DNA from: Triops longicaudatus
Lineage: Eukaryota > Arthropoda > Branchiopoda > Notostraca > Triopsidae
Direction: 5' to 3'
NCBI GenBank assembly: GCA_022885665.1
Contig: JAGQDJ010000051.1
Coordinates: 248,001-312,000 of the forward strand
Length of the DNA stretch: 64,000 nt
Shown: in pieces, positions 46,994 to 57,400 of the stretch
How positions within the stretch are numbered: position 1 is the stretch's first letter
How the letters are laid out: each line of letters begins with the position of its first letter
Position numbers and translations under genes: made by a program
Notes under the pieces: generated by a model
The model's input: the letters and a program-made list of their open reading frames with translations, nothing else
What the model was told of the DNA's origin: nothing
The model's database searches: none

Positions 46994-49900
46994 CTAGAGT
47001 TCAAAATGACACACTTACATATTCCGAAGACAGAACACCCTCCAGTTGTTCCTCATCCCTTTCAAGTACAACAATAAAATGCGAGACAAGACACAAAACA
47101 ATACGGATTAGCATTACTTTTCATTTTTTTGCTTTGAATGCAGACTAACTTTAGCGAGAAATTTTTTTCACTAGGGTGACGAAATAATAATAATGGGCCA
47201 AAAACGGGACATATTTGTGAGAAAGAATTTAAAGTTTATTTTTCGGGCACTCTATTAAAAGGTTGGGTAAATTTGGACGTAGAAGAGGGATAGGACAAAG
47301 TGGGCACTTTTCTGCTTTTGATTTTTCTCTTCGCGTGCAGAAAAAACTTCAGTCCAAAGTTATACGCGTCCGATGTGCCAGGATCTTGGCTATCAAACGA
47401 AATATTGTACCTTCGAAATGGACAAAAAACAAGACCAAATGACTACGAAAACTAGAGCCTTTTCCTACTTTACAAAATTAAATCCGGCTACACAATTTGG
47501 ACTAGAGGGTGGGATAAAATGCCGGTGTGTTTTGCCATAAGAAAACAGGTCGATTGACTTATTACTAAAAATTGATTATGGAGTTAAAATATCCTAATAA
47601 AAACTAATAGTTACACTCCCTGTCGATATTGGAAACTTTCTAACACTGACTTGTGCAGAAAGATGCTTGATATTGACCAAATTCTTAACAACTTCAAGAA
47701 AAGGCAGCGATGTAAGGGAGTCCGCCTTTGTCCTCTGTTATGTTTTGGTCTGTGGGAGTGGTCAAGTAATAAGCATTTAAATTGTGGAAGGGCGCAGCGC
47801 TGCCAAGTCGGTCCCAAAGTCGGTTTTGCTAAGCATTCTAAACCATCGTTTTGGAGTTCTAAAATCTCGTACAAAATCAGTAGAGCGAATTTGCAACGCA
47901 GCTTTGGAGAGGTTATTCTTCAACTTACCGTCTACATTAAAAGTATTTTTGCTTAATATTTTGGTTGATACATTGAGCGGTACAACGAAATTAAAAGGAC
48001 CCCTTTCATACAAAAAGTGCCATAAATACAGTTTTAATTTCTTTTCCTCGCGTTCACTGTACTCCTTTTCGGCGAAACATTCCCCGTATGCACTTCGTCG
48101 TACCCACAGTATAAGAGTTGTAACCCTTACACTGCGATTATATCTGCTAAGTGTGTAATTTTTTTCCAGCTCCAAAATGTTGGTAGTTCATAAGTTATGA
48201 TTTTTTGCGGTTTGTCCTACGTGTCACCTGTCGTCCCTCTAGATTGTCTTAACGCAGTGACAAAAATACAAACAGGGTGCAGCATAAATATCTCTAAATA
48301 TTTAAGTTTTTATTTAAAAAGGTATGAGAGGAAAAGGGGAGAAACACTGAACTTGTTTTGTATGATTTTAAGAAGACAGATAAATCGTGTAAAAAAAATG
48401 CGACGGTTAAGTACCACTGTGGATGCGTAGTAGTTGACATTTTTCAAAGAAAGCTCGATTACTTTGCTAGAATGATCCAATAACCTTAGTATTTTTCATG
48501 AATTAGCATTGGCAACCCTTGCTTTGTCACCACACTCGTCATTCTTTTTTAATTATTTTCGATAGAAAATTGTGAAATTCGGTTAAGCAAAACGAACACG
48601 TTGGCTAAAAAAGGGACGCTCAAAACGGCGAGAAAAAGGAACTGTCCTCAGGAGCGGACTGGCTTGCCAGCGGCCCATGCGGCATTTGCCACAATTTCCG
48701 CTCCACCTGTTCAAAGTGGGACGTTTAGTCACCCTATTATTTACTTTATTTAAACACTTTCTGGATATCAAATGAGCTAAAATACAACTCCAGAATAAAT
48801 CGAACACTAATAGTGATGACTGGCAGATCGATATTCATACAGTATTAATTACGTTAATTCATTAATACTAGATAAAAGTCTTTATGGATTCATTGTTATT
48901 GAATAACGCATGGAAATGCTGAAAAGCATTTACAAGCTATTCTGCGTTTCCTGTGCATAACCTTTAGTCACTGTCCGTTATTTTCTTTCGGTCACACCAG
49001 CACCACTGAAAATAAGCTGCCCAGCATTTGAGTAGTTGTGTAAAGAAATGGTAATGTTGCTGCGGAAACGTAGTAGAAAAATGGAAGCTTATAAATTCCA
49101 CTATTTTATTCAGTTTTTATGAATTTACAGCTTACTTCTAATAAAGAAAAATAACTCAAGTGCGTATTACGTGTAAAATTAAACAATACTCCGCAACAAT
49201 GCTACGCAACTATCACTCAAGCTTTCATCCTACTCAGGTGTTATTCTACAGTTCACAAAGAATTGCTTTGCAATTAACAGAAATAAATGGAGCTTTCATT
49301 ATCACGTCTCACGTAAAGGCTCTAGTAGAAATTCCAGGCTCGTACAATGAGTGTAGTGGGCCGTATTCCATATGCTTTCACCGCTTGGAGCGCCACCGGC
49401 CTAATTATCTAAGCTATGCTACTGTTTGCTTACAACTAAGCATGACATACACGTCTGTGTTCATCGAAGAATATTTGAAATGTCGACATACGGTGTAAGA
49501 AAGGAAAGGGAAAAACATGTAAGCAAACAGTGAGCTAAGTGGAGTGAACAAAATATAGACAACATTCCGAAGAACAACGCTTTTGAATGAATTTGTAGCA
49601 TTTTACACACAGGCAACATTGGCATTTGACATAATTCTCATTTTCGACACCAGTAAATTATTGTCCTGTATGAAAAACTGAGTTTCTATAGAAACATCTT
49701 TCCTTGAGCTCAAGTGGGAAAAGATAGCTTGAATGTGTTTTTCGGATGTTGGTGGTACGCAGGTCAAACAAGTTTTTCAGTTAGTTTTTGCCCATTTTCA
49801 AGCAAACTGAAGAAGAATAAATGAAAATTCACAGACACTTGATAATGGAACACGTGACCACGCTCAGATGTAGTAAACAGTAGCGTAGCTTAGAAAATTA

Positions 49901-51913
49901 CGCCGGTGGCGCTCCAAGCGGTGTAAGCACATGGAAAATGCCCTATAGTGAAAACTGCAGACTTTTGTTCAAAGAAAGCTAAATAACGAGTTTCTATTTT
50001 CCACTGTCATCTTGCGGATTATTTATTGTGCTATTTTTTTGTGTTTTCTTGACACACTTTTTAGTAAGGTAATTAATCTCCTAGATACTGGTAGTGAGAC
50101 ATTTATGTTTTAAATGCCCTGAGTCAATCTTGCCCCATTTCTCCTCAACGATACTTTACCTCGACAGTGGGTGGAATACCAACGTACGACAGATCGCTCA
50201 ACTGGGGTCCCTTGCCCAAGAAGAACTCCTCAAGTTTCGATCTTATATTTTCGCCCAGGGGCGTCCAGGTGGGAAATTCTATAGTGTGCATCCCGGGCGT
50301 TAGGGGCAAAAATGCGAATCCATAGCCTTGGGCATGGGCACGGTACCACCACGTGTCCATAGCCATGACTTCAAAGAGGATCAGAGGCTGATGGGATCCT
50401 GCGAATTCACCCTAGCGTAAATATATACTTTAGTGGCAAAAAATCGTGCTAATACCGTCTTGCACGTCAGAATCTTCGACCTTGGCTGTCAGGTCTAGCT
50501 CAAAAGGTTGCCCAAGCAAAGCTGTTTCCGTCCCACGGATTTGGGTAGTGACAGCCTGGGAAGTGACGCCGAGTAAAGATTCCGGATTTGCAGAATGCCA
50601 GCCTTTGGGAATTGAAACCGGAATTGTTAACACGATTCTAACGCTTTAGTTGATTGGGGGGAGGCGGGATTACCTGGGGGCAATTCAACCAAATAGCGTA
50701 CAAAAAGATTCGGGTTCGCAAATCCACGTGCCGATTCAATGCTCCCATTCATTACGTAGCGGTAAGTTCCCAAGGCGAGCGATTCGAACGATTTCTGCTT
50801 TGTTGGCTTCAGCGACGTCACAGGATGGGTTTTATTGGGTTTCTGCTCGCGATAACGAAAAGCAAATGATAAGTTGACGTCACAGAAAGTGTGCACAGAG
50901 CAAACTTAGCCTATGCTTATCTAAACGGCGTAGGTAACAATGAAAGTTCCAGTTGCTGGAATCTGAGTTACAAAGTATGCGAGAATTGGTGGCGTAGGAC
51001 ACCACTCGTGCAACTTGCCGTGTAGGAAAGATGGATCCGTTTGTTTATATTGTTTTATTGGCTGAGTAATGCAGAATTTTTAATGAATTTTTAAAAAGTT
51101 TAATGATTAACATTTACTTGATAAGAAGCTACGGATGGAGGAATTAGCTTGTATTCGTAATTGTAACCATTGACAGTTATGGGATACCACGTGGCGGCGA
51201 AAGACGGCATTACGGTCAGGGTTTTGTCTTTATATTCCAATAAAGCTAGGATTACAGGTTTTTCGCTAAAAATATATATACATAGTATACGTTTATAAAT
51301 TTGAAGTTTAAGGTAATACATTATTTCTTCTTACTCTAAAACGGCGGCAATATACATCTTGTGTTCCTCTTGTGTAATTCGAGGCGGAGTCCCTTTATAA
51401 TCCACTATATTGAATTTCGGAATCGCATTCGCTCTAAAATACGTGCCATGCTGTTTTCAAATTACAATTTTCACTTCAATTAAGGGATGTGTTTTAAGTT
51501 TACTTGTCAACTGTGGTTTGATTAGGAAGTGACAATTTGTTATTTATGGTACAGTTGAATAGTTGGTGATGGAAGGGATTGTCTTCACCGTCGACAACGG
51601 TAAAAAGAGCATTTCCGGTTCTAGAAGAATGTATGCATGAAGACTTTTTGTCTGCTAGTTTTTACATGAATCTTAATTTACCTTTCGATCTTCTCCTGCC
51701 AACGTAGTTCTTGGTCCACAATTATCGTGGTGTTCGTACTGGATTCATTTTCTGATAAAACAGTTTCCGACAGCTTCCGAACTTGCACTCTAACGATATT
51801 AAAGAGATTGATAAGCGTTTCTATTAAGCTAATGGAAAATTAAGACAGTACCTAAATTTTAAGTTTGCGACAGGATACAAGCACTTGAAAGTTCCAATTT
51901 GAGGTTCTTCCAT
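46736..51913 (-). CDS. MKS1: MKS1 orthologue (Meckel syndrome type 1 protein, B9 domain), nine coding exons
   Basis: Transition-zone protein that acts with B9D1 and B9D2 in the MKS module gating the ciliary base. Exons 51852-51913, 51682-51789, 51504-51620, 51335-51433, 51118-51265, 50674-50842, 50456-50602, 50160-50398 and 46736-46993 join in phase to 448 residues (human MKS1 is longer, about 560). The N terminus PVANLKFRVQVRKL parallels the conserved vertebrate start. The B9 domain spans roughly 207-395: NGSIESARGF, LFVRYLVELPPGW, LLGVTSQAV, LILFEVMAMDTWWYRAHAQG, GYGFAFLPLTPGMHTIEFPT, LSDLSYVGIPP and SRFGFKVRSSGTITLRC. The gene lies 1.5 kb downstream of mask on the same strand. The last intron is 3.2 kb; the others are about 50-280 bases. 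Confidence 0.93.
49358..49443 (+). repeat. Inverted repeat arm A in MKS1 intron 8
   Basis: About 86 bases including CGCTTGGAGCGCCACCGGC and GCTACTGTTT; roughly 80 percent identical to the reverse complement of 49859-49944. Confidence 0.8.
49859..49944 (-). repeat. Inverted repeat arm B in MKS1 intron 8
   Basis: Opposite-orientation partner of arm A, about 415 bases away. Could be the two ends of a ~590 bp foldback element or two copies of a short SINE/MITE in opposite orientation. Confidence 0.8.
50160..50398 (-). CDS. MKS1: MKS1 coding exon 8 (B9 domain core)
   Basis: Acceptor GTGAATTCGCAG ends at 50399. Reads PLILFEVMAMDTWWYRAHAQ, GYGFAFLPLTPGMHTIEFPT, LEEFFLGKGPQLSDLSYVGI. Donor GTAAAG at 50159, phase 0. 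Confidence 0.93.
50456..50602 (-). CDS. MKS1: MKS1 coding exon 7 (B9 domain)
   Basis: Acceptor CAATTCCCAAAG ends at 50603. Joins PPG-WHSANPESLLGVTSQAV, the B9 signature. Ends KVEDSDVQD with donor GTATTA at 50455, phase 1. Confidence 0.9.
50674..50842 (-). CDS. MKS1: MKS1 coding exon 6 (start of B9 domain)
   Basis: Acceptor TTATCGCGAGCAG ends at 50843. After a Lys-rich linker it enters the B9 domain, YRYVMNGSIESARGFANPNL and FVRYLVELPP. Donor GTAATC at 50673, phase 1. Confidence 0.9.
51118..51265 (-). CDS. MKS1: MKS1 coding exon 5
   Basis: Acceptor ATATATTTTTAG ends at 51266. Reads EKPVILALLEYKDKTLTVMP and later NGYNYEYKLIPPSVASYQ; the LTVxPxF strand is a family feature. Donor GTAAAT at 51117, phase 0. 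Confidence 0.88.
51335..51433 (-). CDS. MKS1: MKS1 coding exon 4
   Basis: Acceptor ACGTATTTTAG ends at 51434. Reads ANAIPKFNIVDYKGTPPRIT then EEHKMYIAAVL, matching the family's KMYIMADL-like segment. Donor GTAAGA at 51334, phase 2. Confidence 0.86.
51504..51620 (-). CDS. MKS1: MKS1 coding exon 3
   Basis: Acceptor ATTCTTCTAG ends at 51621. Reads TGNALFTVVDGEDNPFHHQL and NKLSLPNQTTVD. Donor GTAAAC at 51503, phase 2. Confidence 0.85.
51682..51789 (-). CDS. MKS1: MKS1 coding exon 2
   Basis: Acceptor ATATCGTTAG ends at 51790. Completes R and reads VQVRKLSETVLSENESS then IIVDQELRWQEKIE; the LRWQEK segment corresponds to the conserved SWQEK of vertebrate MKS1. Donor GTAAAT at 51681, phase 2. Confidence 0.88.
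51852..51913 (-). CDS. MKS1: MKS1 coding exon 1 (start)
   Basis: ATG at 51913-51911, MEEPQIGTFKCLYPVANLKF. Chosen over an in-frame ATG nine codons upstream (51940-51938, MVILLGDLD) because it has the better context (G at -3, G at +4); homology does not settle it. Donor GTACTG at 51851, phase 2. Confidence 0.8.
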
Positions 51914-52259
51914 GTCTAAATCTCCCAAGAGAATCACCATAGAAACGCTAACACTACATGCGAGAGAGAAATTCATGAGGGCAAGCGGGAAAGGGGAAAC
52001 CCCGTCATTTCGATGCGAATGAAGAACTAGATGCCATCTATGAGGCTAACTTGCAACTTCGTGAAGTCTACCACATCTTTTCACCCAATGATGCCATAGT
52101 ACAGCTTGACTTCAAACAAAGAGAACCCCATGATGCCTAACAATAATCTATGACAGAAACTACAGTCACGAGTGCTGAAATCTTAGAGGACATTCATGCC
52201 CATGAAAACTATTAGAATGTTAACAAGATCTGCAACAAGATCAGGACATATGTCCTGCC

Positions 52260-52451
<192 letters not shown>

Positions 52452-52459
52452 GTCCTGCC

Positions 52460-53391
52460 ATAAATTGTAGTTTTCAATAAAATCACTCCGGGTGTCACCA
52501 GTTGATCGATGTGCTGACGATATTCTCGAACAAAAGGGCGAACCAATCGTATACAATATTTTTAAACAGTTGTTCATGTTTTATTTCGTTGGACGTAAAG
52601 TCTACTTCGGCGTGCACACGCACTTAGTACAAGTCCGTCAGTTTTCCTAAAATGGTATAATCTTGTTCTGAAATAAGTCTTCGTGAAGGATTACCAAGAT
52701 TCCTTTACTCAATAATTAACTGGCGATTGTGGCATTGTGGCAAATGCCGATGCACCGGTCCCAGAAAATGATATATATAAATATATAGCATTTTCTGTGT
52801 GAGGTGTCGTATTTTTCTGTCAAGAAACTCATTCTCTATGTACGATTGAAGAGCGTAAACTGCCAGCTGTCGCAATCCTGGAAAACAGGATTCGAAGAAA
52901 CACAAAATTGTAAAAAAAAACACACCACAGTTCCACAAAGTTGAAGAACTTATAAAGGAACTACAAAGTTCCAATATTAAAATGTTTTCTTTATTTTTAT
53001 TTAGAGTTGGTTTTGTTTACGGTAAACGAAAGGAGGGGATATCTAGAAAGAAGGAAGGATTCTATGCGCTCAAAAAATAATCCTTTGGCAGGAGCTGCGC
53101 AATTTCAATTCTTAGTTATTTTTGGATTCCAAGGTCCAGCTGCGCCTAGCTCAATGCGAATAGAAAATAAAACAGAAATGACTCGCCAGCTCCGGAAATC
53201 AACTATGCACAATCTTTTCCAGCTGCTGGCGAGGGAAAACCCTCGATTCGGGAAAAAACACATTTTCAGTGTACTATTCTAAATACGTTTTAGAAACTGC
53301 AAAAACATTCTTGCAACGAAACGGAAATGCGACACTGGATATTCATAAATAACGACGAAAATACCGAGTGTTTCTTTTTTTCAATATAACC
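52460..53391. other. Spacer between mask 3' end and MKS1
   Basis: About 0.9 kb from the MITE to the mask polyadenylation signal; no gene seen. The MKS1 promoter should lie here or in 51941-52251, but no core motif is convincing. Confidence 0.45.
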
Positions 53392-53397
53392 TTTATT
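53392..53397 (-). terminator. Polyadenylation signal of mask
   Basis: AATAAA on the minus strand about 830 bases after the mask stop codon, followed by GGTTATATTG and an A-rich stretch. Sets the probable 3' UTR as roughly 54225-53375. Confidence 0.6.
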
Positions 53398-54225
53398 AAG
53401 ACAGCATGAAGTTTCATATACAAGCAACCATATGAATTGGACACCAGTGCCGGCCAGCGTGCAGACCGGTCCCCCCTTGGATCTTATTTTTTCCCTCTTT
53501 TTAGACCCTTTCCATGGTTATAGCTCGTGACACACGAACATTGACCAGGACCAGCATGCACATGCATACCAGGAGGGTGGGATGTGTGGCCTATTATCAA
53601 CACAAACAAGTGCAGCAAAGAAAACAAGGGGAGGGGGAGGGAAAAATCAAATCTAACCCTTCTTTTCATCTAAACCGTATGAACCTCCCCCTTATTCAAC
53701 GTTTTTCTAGGACCTCCTCAAGGTTCCTTTTTCATAGTCTGACACATCTTCTTTAAACCATTTTCAAGACTTTTCCTTTCTTTCCCCATAACAAATTCAC
53801 AAAATCGATGTTAAAAATCATTTTTCAAAGTAATTCTAAGTCCTCATGTTCATGTCTCATTGCTTTTCTTCCACTCCATGCCGAAAACAAATACAGCTTC
53901 CATCTGCGACAACGGAATTTCAGCGCGCAATCTCCGTTTTTTCCCTTTTGTCGCTGGTCTTCGTGTCCTCCATATCCACCACACGTCCCAAAAGCCAAAG
54001 TACAACCCAATGTTCGTCATCTGTTGTGTCCTCCACCTTCATTACGCCTTGCTTGTTGAAATCGGCACAGTTTGCATGTTGCTACGACTATAAATACGAA
54101 TACGTCCATTGCGTCTTCCTAAGATGCTACGATAGGTCTCGCCGAGCCGCCTTTTCACTGCGTCCATTTGCCCCACATCTACAACCAAAGCCCAATGTCA
54201 ACTTCAACCAAGTCTTTCTAAAACA

Positions 54226-54414
54226 TTACTCAATGGAACCTACAGTAGGCGATTCATGAGACGACTGGTCTGCTCGCTGCTTCCCCGTCATCCATAGCCC
54301 GTTCTCTGGAGGCGGAACATCCAATCCGTTTCCAAACACGTTCCCCATCGGCAACATTTGGGGTGGCAACCCATTCAGGAAGCCATGTCCGCTTGGACCG
54401 AAATGCCCACCATT
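54226..54414 (-). CDS. mask: mask terminal exon k
   Basis: Acceptor TCGCGTAATGTTAG ends at 54415. In phase: NGGHFGPSGHGFLNGLPPQM, LPMGNVFGNGLDVPPPENGL, WMTGKQRADQSSHESPTVGS, then IE and TAA at 54228-54226. Composition continues that of exon j. Confidence 0.85.
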   Translation of the reverse strand, partial: NGGHFGPSGHGFLNGLPPQMLPMGNVFGNGLDVPPPENGLWMTGKQRADQSSHESPTVGSIE

Positions 54415-57400
54415 CTAACATTACGCGAGAAACACAACAAAATATAGGTTCAAGTTCAAATAACATGCATACATACATATATACGTATACAAAACCATAG
54501 ATAATTCGAAACCATGTCAAACATCAACTTACGTGCATTCTTAAACGTTAGTCTCATTATCACAGAAAGAATGGGAAGTTCTCGAAACCGTGAAAAATTA
54601 GAGCAAATATATATTACGATAAAGTACCCTAAGATACATAAAAATCATCACGCATTGAGCATAAAAAATGACCTACAAAACGCTTCAAAACAATTTTTTA
54701 TTAATAATAAAATCATTATAGAAGTATATCGATAACTAGGAGTACGACATAACAAAAAAGCACGTTAAAAATTTGATACATAAGTACAAAAAATAAATAA
54801 AGTTAAAAATGTGTCAATAATTGTCTTAGGCGTACCTGGTACGTAACATCGATGTTTTGCTCCACATTGGGCATGGTATCCAAGTGCCTCTGCAGCATTT
54901 GCTGCTGTTGGCTCTGCTTGTGGAGGAACATCAACGCATCCTCGCCTACCGGGCCACCAGGGGCCGCAGCAGGTCCCTGCAAGCCTCCGCCGCTGCCTCC
55001 TGCCCCTCCCAACATCCAATCGTTGGGTCCTAAGGGATGCTGTCCCAAAGGTTGGTGCATCACGTCGCCAAAGTTTCCCGCCGTGTTACCGACCGCATTA
55101 GCGCCACTGCTGGCCGTGTTGGCATTCTGTCCGCCGCTGCTGCCCCACATGGCCATTTCCGGAAATGCGGGCGTGCGCCTCGACTGGGCACGCTCTGTAC
55201 CAATAGGGCGGGGCAATTTCCGGTCTCGATCATCGCCAATAGGCCTGGGGTGCGGCTGAGAGGGCGGTGGGTGAGAGAGGTGCTCACTGGTGTTCTGCAC
55301 AGCGCTGGGGGAGTCGGGGTTGGTGGCTGGACGGGGTGAAATTTGAGCCGAGGATGGGGGCGGGGCGTTAAGTAAAGTCATGGACGTCGGTGGCAAGCGA
55401 GGTGGGAAGTTCATCATGCGATGCAAGTCCGGGTTACTGGGTGGGGCCGCGAACGGTGTGCCGATAGGTGGCGGAAAATCGGTGCCGAACGGCTGGTGGG
55501 CGTGATTTGAAGGATGGTGGCCAGTTACCATACCAGCTACCGGATCGACCGGCCCGGTTGCCATTCCCAGGCTAAACATACTCGGGAAAGGCATTCGGTT
55601 TCCAATAACGCCCGGGTTGGGGCCGGGGAAGCCGCCTCCGGCCCCTCCCGGTCCGCGAGAGGACGAGAAATCGGGTGCGTTTGGATTCAGTTTCGACTGG
55701 TAGGGCATGGCAGAGAAGAGACCTTGGTTTCCGGCGTAACGGTGGTGTGGCCCAGGGAAACGTGGCGGAGGGGGCGGGGCTTGGGTTCTGAACATGGGCG
55801 GGAAGGGGATTCCTTCAAACTGGTTCGTGTTCAAACCCTCGGCGGGGCCAAAATTCATCCCGAGACGGGTCGACGTCGGTCCACCTGGGGCTAAGTTGGC
55901 TGCTGCCGGGCCAGAATGGCTCATCATCGATGACGGCGGCCCGGGTGGTGTACTACGGTCCCGTTGATGCGGCGGCACAATGGGCGCTGGGTTAAAGAGC
56001 GGCAACGGCGAGCCGATTCTGGGAGGTGGAGTCAAAGGATGCGGGCGTGGAGGATGAGGACGCGCCTGACCCGTGCTAGGCACCGGCGTGCCAGGCGCGG
56101 ATGACGTCATCGACACTTCCTGGTTGGCTTGGGAAGAGGAAGGATGGGCGAAAGCATCACCGCCGTGCGAGAATTGTTGCAGATTCCCGCGATAACCAGG
56201 AGCTTTGGCCAGATCGACGGTAGGTGGCGCTTCCACCGGAGCGACGTCGGTCAGCAACTGTGTACGAGAGGCGCCTGCGTGCGCTTGATTGGCTAACGGC
56301 CCTGCGGCAACACTAGCGAACGAGTTTGACTTGTTGCCTTGATCTTTGGGCCATATATTCGGCTGGCTCTGTTCAGAAAAAAGGACAATTAGCAAAAAAT
56401 AAGCTTAACTTTTATATTTGCAAATTACAAATCTAAAAGGCACTGTAAAATAAAACAAAATAAGGTATGTTCACGCGTGACCAATATTTATAAACAAGAA
56501 TCAAAAGAAATATATAGGTATAAAAGTTAAAAATCAATAAAACTTTATTAACGTAAAAATGCGTAAAAATAAACATTCAAAAGCACTAAGAGTGAGTAAC
56601 AGAAAGGACAAAACTCTAAAAGAATAATCAAATAAAAACAAAAACAATACCTTGCTGAAAAGATTGTTGAATGGCGAGTATTCTTGCACAGGTGAAGTGG
56701 ACCCAGGCCTGGAACCCATTCCACCTTGGGAGGAACCAGACGACGACACGGAGCCAACGCCGGATACGCTTGAGCTGGACAAGGCGGTACTGACAACGCT
56801 AACAGGCACGCCCACCGGCGTGATGATGGTACTGGTACCCAGACTGCTGGCTAAGCTGGCGCCAACCGAAGAAGGAACGGGTACTGGCTTGCTGGGTGGA
56901 TTGGTGGCAGAAGAAGCTGCATTGACTGAGGTTCCAACAGCTCCTGGAGCTGAAGGGGGCGGAGCTGGTCGAGACAAGCCGGTCAAGGACGTGGGCATAC
57001 TGGTGCTTAGTGTAGGCCCACTGCCTGCACATACAGCGGAGGAGGCGGGACCAGAGGACGTAGATTTCTTGGCAATAGTCGGCCCGACAGATTCGGTGAC
57101 TTTGGCGGCAAAGGATTGAGACGTTTGAGCAGAGGGACTCAAGGTTATCGTCGTAGCGGTAGACGTGGCCGAAGAGGCCACCGGGACTGGGCGTGCAGTA
57201 CTCGTTGATGTCATCGTCGTAGTTGCAGTACTAACCGACCCTGTACTAGTCACGGGAACGACAGCCGCTTTCGTGGCTCCCGAAGCTTTCTTTCCACCTT
57301 CTACAGTAAAATATAAAACAAGCATTAATAAATCGATCAGAATGCAGAATGCTAGTAATATTCTTCTTTTTGGTACTATTACATATAACCGAAATATTTA

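Larger units (their letters stand above)
46994..50159 (-). other. MKS1 intron 8 (3.2 kb, repeat-containing)
   Basis: Contains a pair of inverted repeats (49358-49443 and 49859-49944) and a segment bounded by related ends AGGGTGAC (47175) and GTCACCCT (48728). That segment carries two overlapping antisense frames of about 125-130 codons (plus 47784-48158, minus 47777-48175) that I cannot assign. Neither frame starts with ATG. Confidence 0.55.

Noticed and set aside
51914..51940. MKS1 start at the upstream in-frame ATG (51940)
   Set aside because: Poor initiation context (TCT before ATG). Kept as an alternative, not the primary call.
55514..55894. Long plus-strand frames opposite mask exon j and other mask exons
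   Set aside because: Shadows of GC-rich coding exons on the other strand.
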